This document shows positions 9,590 to 18,714 of a DNA stretch of 64,000 nt, piece by piece. How positions within the stretch are numbered: position 1 is the stretch's first letter; every line of letters starts with the position of its first letter. Below the pieces are notes generated by a model that was given only the letters and a program-made list of their open reading frames with translations, was not told where the DNA came from and ran no database searches. This stretch comes from Longimicrobium sp. (GTDB lineage: Bacteria > Gemmatimonadota > Gemmatimonadetes > Longimicrobiales > Longimicrobiaceae), in NCBI RefSeq assembly GCF_036388275.1, contig NZ_DASVSF010000113.1:248001-312000 (forward strand). The letters run 5' to 3'. The position numbers were made by a program, and so were the translations under genes.

Positions 9590-10522
9590 ATGAGCACACA
9601 CGACACGAGTCCCCACGTTCTTCCCTGCGGCCACTCGGTCCGCGACCCCGCGCAGACGCACTACTGCACCTACCTGCATCTGCCGCAGCTGCTGTCGCTG
9701 CAGCCCGGCCCGAACGAGGTGCGGCACCCCGAGGAGCACCTGTTCGTGGTGACGCACCAGTCGTTCGAATTGTGGTTCTCCCAGCTGCGCGTGGACCTGC
9801 CCCGCATCATCCAGGCGCTGGACGCCGACGACCTGGCGATGGCGGCGTGGCTGGCCCAGCGCTGCACCGGCGTGGTGCGGATGTTCTCGCCGATGATGCG
9901 CATGCTGGAAACCATGACGCTGGGCGGCTTCTACGCATTCCGCAACCACCTGGTGCCGGCGAGCGGCGGCGAGAGCGGGCAGTGGCCCGAGATCGAAATC
10001 CTGTCCGGCGCACGCGAGCCCGAGTTCCGGCGCTACCTGCAATCGGAGATCAATCCCGACCCCTCGTCCGTCCCGCATACGTACCTGTGGACGGACCGCC
10101 TCGCCGAACTGTGGGACCGGCCGTCTGTGGCCTCCGCGGCCGAGGCGGCGTTCGCGCGCCGGGGAGTAACGCCGGCGCAGGCGTACGAGGCGTCGCACCG
10201 GGGCGGCGGGCACGGCGACCTCACCGCACTCGCCGAGGCGCTGCTGGATTACGACGAGGAGGTGCGCATCTGGCGCTTCATCCACGCGCGCACCGCGGAG
10301 CGCACGGTGGGGCGGGAAACGCCGGGGACCGCCAACACGTCCGGCGTGCGCTTCCTGGAGCGGATGGCGACGCACCGGCAGTCGTTCTTTCCCTTCCTGT
10401 GGGACGCCCGCGCCGAGTTGTGGCAGCGCATGCAGGGCGGCGCACCCGCGCGCCCCCGACTCCCGGCATCTGCCGAATGCCTCGGTATCGAATCGGTTGA
10501 CCCGGCGGATCGAGCGGTGTAG
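9590..10522 (+). CDS. kynA: Tryptophan 2,3-dioxygenase
   Basis: About 310 aa. Haem-dependent enzyme that opens the indole ring of L-tryptophan to N-formylkynurenine, the first step of the kynurenine pathway. Family motifs: YLHLPQLLSLQ, HLFVVTHQSFELWFSQL (the distal His lies in this block), the middle FYAFRNHLVPASGG and the C-terminal VRFLERMATHRQSFFPFLWDAR. ATG at 9590 (STHDTSPHV) is preferred; a GTG at 9572 would add six residues. No other kynurenine-pathway gene is in the window. A hairpin ends the transcript. Confidence 0.92.
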   Translation: MSTHDTSPHVLPCGHSVRDPAQTHYCTYLHLPQLLSLQPGPNEVRHPEEHLFVVTHQSFELWFSQLRVDLPRIIQALDADDLAMAAWLAQRCTGVVRMFSPMMRMLETMTLGGFYAFRNHLVPASGGESGQWPEIEILSGAREPEFRRYLQSEINPDPSSVPHTYLWTDRLAELWDRPSVASAAEAAFARRGVTPAQAYEASHRGGGHGDLTALAEALLDYDEEVRIWRFIHARTAERTVGRETPGTANTSGVRFLERMATHRQSFFPFLWDARAELWQRMQGGAPARPRLPASAECLGIESVDPADRAV

Positions 10523-10599
10523 CCGCGGCGGATCGTCATCGTGCGATGGATGCCGATTGACCGATCGCCATCGAACGAACCGCCTGATCCACGTCCCTG

Positions 10600-10630
10600 G
10601 ACCGGCCGCCTCCTCACGGGGCGGCCGGTC
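10600..10630 (+). terminator. Hairpin terminator after tryptophan dioxygenase
   Basis: An 11-bp GC stem (10600-10610 with 10620-10630) followed by GTCTTCAT on the plus strand. A second, weaker GC hairpin lies at about 10709-10734, just before the MBL gene. Confidence 0.6.
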
Positions 10631-10746
10631 GTCTTCATATCCGCATCGAAAATCACGCCTAGAGGCCTGAAACCCCGCGGGCGGCACGGGGTATCCCGTT
10701 GCGCCGGTCCCGGTTGGGGCCGGCGCATCCTCGTGATCGCTGCCGC

Positions 10747-11493
10747 ATGCGCAACCCGTTCATCCTCCCCCTCCTGCTGGGCCTCGCCGGCTGCACCACC
10801 AACATGTCGAACATCGAGGGGCCGCGAGCGAACGCCATCCCCACGGCGTACCCGTGGAACAGCATGATCTACGCGGCCCGGACGGACGCGGGCGTGGTGC
10901 TGGTGGACCTGGGGTGGCAGAACGCGGAGGATGCGCTGCGGCGGGGGCTGGCGCAGATCGGCGCGCGCCCGGAGGACGTGACCGACGTGTTTCTCACCCA
11001 CAGCCACCGCGACCACATCGCCGCATGGCCGCTGGTGCGGCACGCGCGCTTTCACGTGGGGGCCGGTGAGGACGCGCTGTTCTCGGGACGAGCCGGGCAC
11101 GCCGACTCGCCCTCGCGGCTGGCGGAAATCGGCATCGGCAACCCGGCCCCGTGGGCGGGGGAGGTGAACGTCCGGGCGTTTCAGCGCGACACGATGTTCG
11201 TGCTGGGGGCCGACACGGTGCGCGCCTTCGTGGTGCCGGGGCACACGGCCGGAAGCGCAGCGTACCTGTTCCGCGGCGTGCTGTTCGCGGGCGACGCCGT
11301 CAACCGCTCGTACTTCACCGGTTTCCGCCCGGGTTTTCCCATCTTTCACGACGACGAGCACCTGAACCGGGCCAGCCTGGCGGAGCTGTTCGAGCGGGTG
11401 AAGCCGTACGACGTGCAGTGGGTGTGCACCGCCCACGGCAAGTGCGCCCGCCCCGACGAGCGATTCATGCAAAAGGTGCTCGGGCGAGACTGA
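10747..11493 (+). CDS. MBL-fold metallo-hydrolase lipoprotein
   Basis: 248 aa. A short signal peptide ends in a lipobox (LGLAGC, Cys16), so the protein is probably lipid-anchored. The metallo-beta-lactamase metal motif is HSHRDH (85-90), with later ligands in VPGHTAGS, the Asp of FAGDAV, and the His of CTAHGKC near the C-terminus. The family includes glyoxalase II-like and lactonase-like hydrolases; nothing here settles the substrate. ATG at 10747 gives the signal peptide directly. The gene ends at a large inverted repeat. Confidence 0.9.
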   Translation: MRNPFILPLLLGLAGCTTNMSNIEGPRANAIPTAYPWNSMIYAARTDAGVVLVDLGWQNAEDALRRGLAQIGARPEDVTDVFLTHSHRDHIAAWPLVRHARFHVGAGEDALFSGRAGHADSPSRLAEIGIGNPAPWAGEVNVRAFQRDTMFVLGADTVRAFVVPGHTAGSAAYLFRGVLFAGDAVNRSYFTGFRPGFPIFHDDEHLNRASLAELFERVKPYDVQWVCTAHGKCARPDERFMQKVLGRD

Positions 11494-11499
11494 AATCAA

Positions 11500-11600
11500 C
11501 CGCGAGAGTACAGAGATACAGAGAAAAGCCGGAGATACAGAGGAAGGACTGGTTTTCCTCTGTATCTCCGGCTCTTCTCTGTACCCTCTCTCTGTACCCC
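11500..11600. terminator. Long inverted repeat between convergent genes
   Basis: A perfect 18-bp stem (11528-11545 with 11555-11572) extends outward with mismatches to about 11500 and 11600. The arms themselves repeat the units TACAGAGA and GGAGATACAGAGG. The plus-strand side ends in CGCTTTTTTC (11601-11610). It sits between the convergent MBL and M20 genes and should end both transcripts. Confidence 0.75.
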
Positions 11601-11611
11601 CGCTTTTTTCT

Positions 11612-12826
11612 TTAGCTCGTCCCGCCGCCGGCGAGATAAGCGCGCGCCGCGGCGTGCAGCACGTCGACCGCCACGGGCATGCAGCTTTCGCACAGATTGA
11701 AGCGGGGCGAGTGGTGGGGATGCAGGATGCCGCGCTCCTCGTTGCGCCCACCGACGAAGAAGTAGCATCCCGGCACGCGCTCCAGCACCACGCCGAAGTC
11801 TTCCGCTGCCATCGTCCGCACGTCGGGATCGGTGCGCACCCGGTCCTCGCCCACGATGCGAACCGCCTCGCGCCTGACGATCTCCGCCATCCGGCCGTCA
11901 TTGACGGTAGGGGGCGCCTCGGGGCGGTAGTGGAACTCGTACGTTGCGCCCATGGCCGCGCACACGCCCGAAATCACCCGCTCTACGCGATCCGGCAGCT
12001 CCTTCATCACGGCGGGGTTGAAGGCGCGCACGGTGCCTTTGAGCGTCGCGGTCTCGGCGATCACGTTGTGGGCGGAGCCCGCGTGAAAGGCCGCGACGGT
12101 CACCACGGCCGCCTCCAGCGGCGAGACGTTTCGCGACACCACCGACTGCAGCGCGACCACGCACTGGCTGGCGATCAGCACGGCATCCACGGTCTCGTGC
12201 GGGATGGCGCCGTGGCCGCCCTTGCCGCGGATGGTCACCTCGAACTCTCCCGCGCCCGCCATCTGCGGCCCGCCCACGACGCCCACCACGCCGCTGGGAA
12301 GCCCCAGCCACACGTGAAGTCCCAGGGCGGCATCCACGCCGTCGAGCACGCCGGCCTCGATCATCCCCAGTGCGCCGCCCAGCCCCTCCTCGGCGGGCTG
12401 GAACATGTACTTCACCGTGCCGCCCCACTCCGCACACGACCGCGCCAGCCGCTCGGCCACGGCCAGCCCCACCGCCACGTGCGCGTCGTGTCCGCAGGCG
12501 TGCATCACCCCCGCGTTGGTGGAGGTGAAGTCGTGCGCGCACTCCTCCGCGATGGGCAGCGCGTCCATGTCGGCCCGCAGCAGCAGCGTGGGGCCGGTGC
12601 CCGCGCCCCCGTGCAGCGTGCCGACCACGCCCGTCTCCGCCACACCGGTCTGCACCGCGTACCCCGCCGCGCGCAGGCGCTCGGCGACGATCCCGGCCGT
12701 GCGGAACTCCTGGAACCCGAGCTCGGGGTGCCGGTGCAGGTCGCGGCGCGTCTCTACCAGCAGTTCGGTCTCGGTGGCCGTCACGGTCTCCGTCTCCACG
12801 TCGTCATCTGCGTCTCCTTCCAGCAT
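11612..12826 (-). CDS. M20-family metallopeptidase / amidohydrolase (hippurate hydrolase type)
   Basis: 404 aa. M20D family di-metal amidohydrolase that splits N-acyl amino acids or related amides. Motifs: RRDLHRHPELGFQEFRT near the start, LLRADMDALP, MHACGHDAHVAVGL (metal His/Asp), MFQPAEEGLGG (catalytic Glu pair), GKGGHGAIPH and the final LHPHHSPRFN. A dimerisation domain fills about residues 185-300. The start ATG at 12826 gives the usual family length; the acidic N-terminus (MLEGDADDDVETE) is unusual but short. No signal peptide. The upstream reading frame runs on without homology, so longer starts are rejected. Confidence 0.93.
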   Translation of the reverse strand: MLEGDADDDVETETVTATETELLVETRRDLHRHPELGFQEFRTAGIVAERLRAAGYAVQTGVAETGVVGTLHGGAGTGPTLLLRADMDALPIAEECAHDFTSTNAGVMHACGHDAHVAVGLAVAERLARSCAEWGGTVKYMFQPAEEGLGGALGMIEAGVLDGVDAALGLHVWLGLPSGVVGVVGGPQMAGAGEFEVTIRGKGGHGAIPHETVDAVLIASQCVVALQSVVSRNVSPLEAAVVTVAAFHAGSAHNVIAETATLKGTVRAFNPAVMKELPDRVERVISGVCAAMGATYEFHYRPEAPPTVNDGRMAEIVRREAVRIVGEDRVRTDPDVRTMAAEDFGVVLERVPGCYFFVGGRNEERGILHPHHSPRFNLCESCMPVAVDVLHAAARAYLAGGGTS

Positions 12827-13036
12827 TGCGCGCCCCGGCAACGGGGGGCCGCGAGGGGACAAGGATAGTGCGCGGCGGGGAGGGTCGGCAAACTGGCCGG
12901 GCGATGGCGGCTTGGGTACGGGGGCGAACAGAACGCCTCGCTCACGGTACAAAGGGCACGAGGTGCTGACCCCCTGACCCGGTTTTTGCATGGGGCGGGG
13001 AGGACGGCAAGCCCGCATACTCAGGTTCGGCAACTC

Positions 13037-13423
<387 letters not shown>

Positions 13424-13456
13424 GGCGGACGCCACCCGCCACCGATCGAACGATCG

Positions 13457-13486
13457 CAGCCCTCCTCGCTCTAGCGGGGAGGGCTG
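13457..13486 (+). terminator. Hairpin terminator after the response regulator
   Basis: Stem 13457-13470 pairs with 13473-13486 with one wobble. It lies 33 bases after the stop and is followed by TTCGTCGTC. Confidence 0.6.
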
Positions 13487-13523
13487 TTCGTCGTCACGTC
13501 CTCGCGGGCGGCCCGACCCGCCG

Positions 13524-13560
13524 CACTCACGCACTCACACACTCACGCACTTTCGCACTC
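13524..13560. repeat. Short CACTCACGCACTC-type tandem repeat
   Basis: An imperfect array of CACTCACG/CACTCACA/CACTTTCG units, about 37 bases, between a terminator and the SCP2-like gene. The units are too short and irregular for a CRISPR. Confidence 0.5.
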
Positions 13561-13627
13561 CCCCTCCGCGCGATACCCTGCACGCTCATCGAGCCCCGAA
13601 CCGAGACGAAGAAGGAGAGAACCGCGA

Positions 13628-14047
13628 ATGGAGGTGTTCACCCAGCAATGGTGCACGGCGTGCTGCGAGCGGCTGAACGCCCGTGAGGCGTACCGCGAAG
13701 CCGCCGCGGAATGGGAAGGTTCCGTGGTGCTGCTGATGACGGCCGATCCCGCGCAGGGCATCGACGCGAGCCGTGCCGTGTTCATCGACCTGCACCACGG
13801 CGCCTGCCGCGGCAGCCGCGTGGCTACGAACGCGGACCTCGCCTCCGCCGCCTACGTGTTCCAGGCGGGCCCCGCGGCGTGGAAGCGCCTGCTGTCGGGC
13901 GCCGACCCGGTTGCCACCGCCATGACCGGCGCACTGAAGCTGGCCCGCGGCAACCTCTTCGCCCTGGCCAGGTACGCCGCCGCCGCCCGCGAGATGGTGG
14001 CCGCCGCCGGAGAGGCGGGCGGCACCTTTCCCCCGCCCCGCGGCTGA
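13628..14047 (+). CDS. SCP2 sterol-binding-domain protein
   Basis: 139 aa matching the small bacterial SCP2-like family: a helical start (EVFTQQWCTACCERLNAREAYREAAAEWEG), a beta sheet (SVVLLMTADPA, AVFIDLHHGACRG), the segment ADLASAAYVFQAGPAAWKRLL and a closing helix (TGALKLARGNLFALARYAAAAREMV). Members bind lipids or fatty acyl groups in a hydrophobic tunnel. No catalytic residues are expected. It is 17 bases upstream of the CorA gene and may be co-transcribed with it. Confidence 0.82.
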   Translation: MEVFTQQWCTACCERLNAREAYREAAAEWEGSVVLLMTADPAQGIDASRAVFIDLHHGACRGSRVATNADLASAAYVFQAGPAAWKRLLSGADPVATAMTGALKLARGNLFALARYAAAAREMVAAAGEAGGTFPPPRG

Positions 14048-14064
14048 CCCCGGCTTCACGCCCG

Positions 14065-15183
14065 ATGAGCCTGAACCGAAGAGACCTGTTCCGCCTGCCC
14101 CTGGCGCGCCTGTCCGCCGCCGTGGCCGACGAGCCCCTGCAGCGCCCGCGCCCGGCGCCGGGGTCCGAGCCGGGGCTGCTGATGTCGCACCCCGAGGCCG
14201 CGCCCCCCCGGGTGAGGGTGATCGCCTACGGCCCGCTGGAGATCACCGAGTGCGAGGTAGACGACCTGGCGCTGCTGGAAACGATGGCGGGGCGGTGGCC
14301 CGTGCTGTGGGTGAACGTGGACGGCGTGGCGCACGCCCCCACCCTTCAGCGCATCGGCGACATCTTCGGCCTTCACCGGTTGGCGCTGGAAGACCTGGGC
14401 GAGCAGGCGCAGCGCCCCAAGGCCGAGGCGTACGACGACCACCTGTTCGTCATCACGCGAATGGCCCGGCTGACCCCCGCGCTGGACCTGGAGCAAATCG
14501 CCGTATTCCTGGGCGCCGACTTCGTTCTCACCTTCCAGGAGCGGCCCGGCGACGTGCTGGACCCGCTCCGCCAGCGCATCCGCAACGGCCACGGGCGGCT
14601 GCGGCGCGCCGGGGCGGATTACCTGGCGTACGCGGTGATCGACTCCATCGTGGATCACTACTTTCCCGTCACCGAAAGCTACGCCGACCGGCTGGACGAC
14701 ATCGAGGACGAGGTGGTGGGCCGGCCCACGCGCGACACCATGAACCGGCTGCACCTGGTGAAGCGCGACATGATGGCGCTGCGGCGCGCCGTCTGGCCCA
14801 TGCGCGACGCGCTGAGCACGCTGGCGCGCGACCCGTCGTCCCTGATTTCCACAGAAACGCAGGTGTACTTCCGCGACACCCACGACCACGTCATCCAGAT
14901 CCTGGACCTGGTGGAAACCTACCGCGACCTGGGGTCCTCGCTCACCGACCTGTACCTCTCGGCCGTGAGCAACCGAATGAACGAGATCATGAAGGTGCTC
15001 ACCATCTTCGCGGCCGTGTTCATTCCGCTGGGGTTCATCACCGGCATCTACGGGATGGACGTGGAGCACCCCCGGGCGTGGTGGTGGGGGCTCCCCTTCA
15101 TCTTCGGGCTGATGGCGGGCACCGCCCTCATCGTGCTGCTGTGGTTCGCCCGCAAGGGATGGCTGGCCCGGAACGAACCCTGA
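14065..15183 (+). CDS. corA: CorA-family divalent cation transporter with YGMD in place of YGMN
   Basis: 372 aa with the CorA plan: a cytoplasmic N-terminal domain (family pattern LEDLGEQAQRPKAEAYDDHLFVITRM), a long stalk helix (AVWPMRDALSTL..., NRMNEIMKVLTIFAAVF) and two C-terminal membrane helices. The selectivity loop, normally GMN, reads Y329-G-M-D332. Asp in place of Asn is unusual and could alter ion choice (Mg, Co, Ni or Zn). The extracellular loop is VEHPRAW. The start at 14065 lies 17 bases after the SCP2-like gene. Confidence 0.93.
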   Translation: MSLNRRDLFRLPLARLSAAVADEPLQRPRPAPGSEPGLLMSHPEAAPPRVRVIAYGPLEITECEVDDLALLETMAGRWPVLWVNVDGVAHAPTLQRIGDIFGLHRLALEDLGEQAQRPKAEAYDDHLFVITRMARLTPALDLEQIAVFLGADFVLTFQERPGDVLDPLRQRIRNGHGRLRRAGADYLAYAVIDSIVDHYFPVTESYADRLDDIEDEVVGRPTRDTMNRLHLVKRDMMALRRAVWPMRDALSTLARDPSSLISTETQVYFRDTHDHVIQILDLVETYRDLGSSLTDLYLSAVSNRMNEIMKVLTIFAAVFIPLGFITGIYGMDVEHPRAWWWGLPFIFGLMAGTALIVLLWFARKGWLARNEP

Positions 15184-15454
15184 GCCACGCGTGCGGCGGG
15201 TAAAAAGTGGAAGTTTCTTGCTTGGCCGAACTTGTCCATTCACCTGCCGCGTCAGCTTCGCTCCTTTTGCAACCTGCCGTGCTGCACCGACTTGCGGCTT
15301 TGTCCGAAGACCGCACAGGAGTGGTGCGGCACGCCCGATCTGTCTGAAAACAATCGATTTGCAGCGCGTCGTGGTCGTTTCGGCGAGACGTCGGCGTCTA
15401 CCTTCCGGGAGCCGGCGTCCGTTTCGCTCATCCTACCCTCCAGAGGACAACCCA

Positions 15455-15646
15455 ATGATGATCCGCACCGTGATTGCGGCCCTGCCCCTCGTCCTCGTGC
15501 TTTCCGGCTGCGGCAGTTCCGTGACCGCGCCTGAGGAAGCGGAGACGACGACCGAAGTCTCCTTCTCCGGCCTCACCCCCGTCACCGATCCCGTCAAGGC
15601 CGACAGCTCGTCGCGCACCGGCGGCACGATGGGATCCGGGAACTAA
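15455..15646 (+). CDS. Small lipoprotein of unknown function
   Basis: 63 aa. Signal peptide MMIRTVIAALPLVLVLSGC with a clear lipobox (LSGC, Cys19), followed by a short, Thr/Ser/Glu-rich tail ending TGGTMGSGN. An AGAGGAC ribosome binding site precedes the start. The stop overlaps the convergent TPR-like gene by four bases (CTAA). No family recognised. Confidence 0.7.
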   Translation: MMIRTVIAALPLVLVLSGCGSSVTAPEEAETTTEVSFSGLTPVTDPVKADSSSRTGGTMGSGN

Positions 15647-16932
15647 ACCGCGGCGAGCGGCGGGCCTGACTGCACCTCCAGCGCCGACACGAAACGGTCC
15701 GCGAGATCCAAGGTGCGCCGGGCGGCTTGCTGGGCCCGCGCCATCGCGGAGCGCCGCCGGATGGAATCCAGCGCGGCCTCCGCCGCCAGCACGATCTTGC
15801 CTTCGCGCCGGTCGCGGCCCGCGTCCATGGCCCGTTCGGCGTACGATTCGGCCACTTCCCAGTCCGCAAGGCTGGCCGCGCCGAAAGCCAGCCCCAGGAG
15901 CGCCCGCGCGGCGGAGTCTTCGCCGACGCCGGAGCGCAGCAACTCGTCCAGCCGCCCCGCCACGTCGCGGAACGTCGCTGCCTCGCCGGCCCCGCCCGCC
16001 GAACGGCCGATCATGCTCAGCACCAGCGCGCGCTCCGCCGCCGCGTGAAAGTGCGGCGCCAGCGCCTGCGCCACCCGGAGCGCCTCGGAAAACCTTCCCC
16101 GCAAAATCCAGTGGTACGCCACGTCGAACGCGAGGCGCGCGACCGCGCGGGAGTTGGCGCCGTACGCCGACAGCGCGAGTTCGGCGAAAACCTCGGTGGC
16201 TGGACCCGCCCCCGTTTCCAGCTCCACGCCGAACAGGTCGTGGTACGCGCTTCCCCGCAGCTCGTCCAGCCCGAACCGGTCGGACGCCTTGAGGCACCGC
16301 AGGTACGCCCGCTTGGCTGCCGGAAAGTTGCCCCGCTGGTAGTACAGGTTGCCGATGCCGGAGTAGGCGCGCGCATACACGCCGTGCTCGCCGCCGCGCC
16401 GGGCCTGTACGATCGCCCGGGCGTACCAGCTTTCCGCGCGGTCGTACTCCGCACGGCGGCGGGCCAGGCGGCCGACGGCATAGGCCAGCGCGGCGCTCTC
16501 GGGCGCCACCAGCGCCCCGGCCTGCGTGAATTCCAGCGCGGTGGCCAGGTGCCCCTGCTGCTCGGCCCACAGCGCCAGGCGCCGGCAGGCGTTCACCAGC
16601 AGGCGTTCGGGGATGGCGGCGGGGCTTTCCAGCACGCGCGCCATCACCGCCAGGGGAGCCGCCAGCTCTGGGTCGATGGAAAGCGCCTCCAGCTGCCGCG
16701 TCCGGCGTTCGGCGGCGGTCCCGGTGAACAGCCCGGATCGCCGGGCCGGCGGCGTCGACGCCCACAGCACCACGTCGCGCGCGCAGCGCCACAGCACCAC
16801 CCCCAGCTCGCCCGCCACTTCGTCGACGATGCCCAGCGCGGGCATGGCCTCGGGCCCGCGGGTGAGCGCGGGCGGAACTCGCGTGCGGCGCCTGGCGGCG
16901 GGCACGGCCGGGCGGGACGACGGCATGGGCAT
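15643..16932 (-). CDS. TPR-like helical repeat protein
   Basis: 429 aa, almost entirely alpha-helical. Repeats of about 34-40 residues are visible: AEQQGHLATALEFTQAGALVA, RAEYDRAESWYARAIVQARRGG, RAYSGIGNLYYQRGNFPAAKRAYLRCLKASD, and ADWEVAESYAERAMDAGRDR. These fit tetratricopeptide repeats, a protein-protein interaction scaffold. The N-terminus is Arg/Pro-rich. No catalytic domain or signal peptide is present. Some relatives sit next to HTH or signalling genes, but here the neighbours are a small lipoprotein and an anti-sigma gene. Function unknown. Confidence 0.75.
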   Translation of the reverse strand: MPMPSSRPAVPAARRRTRVPPALTRGPEAMPALGIVDEVAGELGVVLWRCARDVVLWASTPPARRSGLFTGTAAERRTRQLEALSIDPELAAPLAVMARVLESPAAIPERLLVNACRRLALWAEQQGHLATALEFTQAGALVAPESAALAYAVGRLARRRAEYDRAESWYARAIVQARRGGEHGVYARAYSGIGNLYYQRGNFPAAKRAYLRCLKASDRFGLDELRGSAYHDLFGVELETGAGPATEVFAELALSAYGANSRAVARLAFDVAYHWILRGRFSEALRVAQALAPHFHAAAERALVLSMIGRSAGGAGEAATFRDVAGRLDELLRSGVGEDSAARALLGLAFGAASLADWEVAESYAERAMDAGRDRREGKIVLAAEAALDSIRRRSAMARAQQAARRTLDLADRFVSALEVQSGPPLAAV

Positions 16933-17043
16933 GGTGGGTCGCGGAAGGGAGAACGCGATTTCGGCCGGAAACGTCTACTTCGTGAAGTTCATACCGATCG
17001 CCATCTCACGCAAGCCTGACGAGGCGAGGAACGGGTGGAAACG

Positions 17044-17081
17044 GCCGAGCCGCGGAGGGATCGATCCCCCCGCGGCTCGGC
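17044..17081 (-). terminator. Hairpin terminator of the first ECF/anti-sigma operon
   Basis: The arms 17044-17060 and 17065-17081 form a long GC stem with few mismatches, located 24 bases past the anti-sigma stop codon on the minus strand. Confidence 0.65.
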
Positions 17082-17104
17082 TCGTCCTGCACACGCCCGG
17101 CGAC

Positions 17105-17998
17105 CTACGGGTTCGACGCCTCGAGCCCGATGTTCCAAATGCCTTCGTGCTGGGCCCGTGAAATGGGGATCCGCAGCTCCGGCTCGTCCGCGATCCGCAC
17201 CCGCAGGAATCGATAGCGCGTGGGGACGGTAATGGCGTAGTCGGCCCGCGACGACGAGGCGTTGCGCACGCGCAGTCCGTCGGGCCGGGGCTCCAGCGAT
17301 TCGGAGCGGCGCCCGGCGACGACCTGTGCCACGGCCTGTTCCGTATCGCGGAAGGTGAAGATGATGCCGCCCGCCCGCTGCCGCGACCGCACCTGCACGA
17401 GCACGTAGTTGCTGCCGGGGTTGAACGGCACCGGTGCCGAGGTGCCCGGCGCGGGGCCCTGCCGCTGCGCCTGCGGGCGCGGAAGCGGGGCGCGCTCCGC
17501 CGGCTTCACCGCGGCAGGGGCCGCGGCGGGCGCCGGCGCCACGGCCACCGGGGGTTCTTCGTGGCCCAAGACGCCCAGCACCTGCCGGGCGAAGGGGCCG
17601 GGCTGGTCTCCCGAAAGCGCCACGATGGCGCCGCCCACCCAGGCGCGCCCCGGCGGCGTGCCGAAGGCCACGGTGAGGAGGAGGGCGACGATGGCTGCGG
17701 CCTGCAGCATGGGGCGCTGCAGGAAGGGCGTGGCGGCCGGCCCGCGGTAGCGCGCGCGGCGAACCGCGGCCAGTGCCTGGTCGCGCCGGCCGGCGGGCAC
17801 GGGCTCGTCCAGCGCGGAAAATAGCGAAGGAAGCGCCGCGAGTTCGTTTTCCACTCCCTGCAGCCGCGCCGTGCACGCCGCGCAGCCGGACACGTGGATC
17901 CGCGCGAGGCGGTGCTCGTCGCGGTCCATCAACCGGTCCATGTATCGAACGAGGTCGCCGTCCTCCAGGTGAGAACGCGGCCCACTGTCAGCAATCAT
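17105..17998 (-). CDS. Anti-sigma factor with N-terminal zinc finger and one membrane helix
   Basis: 297 aa. The N-terminus has the anti-sigma zinc-finger pattern H-x3-C-x2-C (RIHVSGCAACTARLQ near residue 35). A membrane helix follows at about 93-115 (AAAIVALLLTVAFGTPPGRAWVGG), then an Ala/Pro-rich linker and a periplasmic beta-rich domain (YVLVQVRSRQRAGGIIFTFRD..., ending ISRAQHEGIWNIGLEASNP). It should hold the cognate ECF sigma factor inactive until an envelope signal releases it. It starts within an ATGA overlap with the sigma gene. Confidence 0.88.
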   Translation of the reverse strand: MIADSGPRSHLEDGDLVRYMDRLMDRDEHRLARIHVSGCAACTARLQGVENELAALPSLFSALDEPVPAGRRDQALAAVRRARYRGPAATPFLQRPMLQAAAIVALLLTVAFGTPPGRAWVGGAIVALSGDQPGPFARQVLGVLGHEEPPVAVAPAPAAAPAAVKPAERAPLPRPQAQRQGPAPGTSAPVPFNPGSNYVLVQVRSRQRAGGIIFTFRDTEQAVAQVVAGRRSESLEPRPDGLRVRNASSSRADYAITVPTRYRFLRVRIADEPELRIPISRAQHEGIWNIGLEASNP

Positions 17999-18525
17999 CT
18001 CAAGCTCTCCGAAGTTGGCGCGAGCTCGGCGGCCAGCTTGTTGAGCGCGCGCGCCAGCATGGTGCCCACCGACCCCGTCGTGGTTCCTACCGCGGCGGCG
18101 ATCTCGTGGTGGGCGAACCCCTCCTCCCTCATCAGCAGGACCGTCCGTTCCTTCAGGGACAGCCTGTCGAGCGCCGCGCGAACCGCCTTCTTGCGCTCCG
18201 CGCTCTCGGCGGCCGCGTCGGGCAGCGGCTGCACGTCGCCCATCGGCGCCCGGTCCGGCGACGCCGACAACAGCTTGAACCACCGCGTCCGCGCCCGCGC
18301 CGAGTCGCGCACCACGTTGGTGGCCACTGCGAACAGCCAGGCGCGCGGATGCCGGTCGGCCGGGGGCCGCTCCACCAGGCGGACGAACGCCTCCTGTGCG
18401 GCGTCGGCCGCCAGGTCGCTGTCGCCGGTAAGGCGCACGAGGTAGCGGAACAGCGCGTCGTAGTGCTCGTTGAAGAGCTCGGTAACGTTCAAGCGCTGTT
18501 CCGGTGAGGGCGAAGCAGGTGACAA
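17995..18525 (-). CDS. ECF RNA polymerase sigma factor
   Basis: 176 aa. Sigma region 2 is seen in FNEHYDALFRYLVRLTGDSDLAADAAQEAFVRL, and region 4 in LDRLSLKERTVLLMREEGFAHHEIAAAVGTTTGSVGTMLARALNKL. Regions 1 and 3 are absent, as in group IV sigma factors. Its stop overlaps the start of the zinc-finger anti-sigma gene at ATGA, so the pair is translationally coupled. The sequence upstream probably carries its own autoregulated promoter, but I cannot name the motif. Confidence 0.93.
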   Translation of the reverse strand: MSPASPSPEQRLNVTELFNEHYDALFRYLVRLTGDSDLAADAAQEAFVRLVERPPADRHPRAWLFAVATNVVRDSARARTRWFKLLSASPDRAPMGDVQPLPDAAAESAERKKAVRAALDRLSLKERTVLLMREEGFAHHEIAAAVGTTTGSVGTMLARALNKLAAELAPTSESLR

Positions 18526-18714
18526 GCAGATCCGTCCCTGAGCCGTGCGCTCACTGGTTCGGGTGTGGAACGGCTGGGCCGGCCGGTTTCTGACCGACGG
18601 CGGGAAATGCGCGGGAAGTTGGCGCGTGTGTGCAGAAACCTAACCGGCACCGCGCCCGGGCGGGAGGGGAGCCACCCGGTCCCGCGACCCTGGGGCGATC
18701 GGCCGCGTCCGTGA

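Noticed and set aside
13524..13560. Possible CRISPR-like array
   Set aside because: Units are only about 8 bases and irregular, without spacers or cas genes.
15643..15646. Overlap of the small lipoprotein and the TPR-like gene as a regulatory device
   Set aside because: A four-base tail-to-tail overlap is common in compact genomes.
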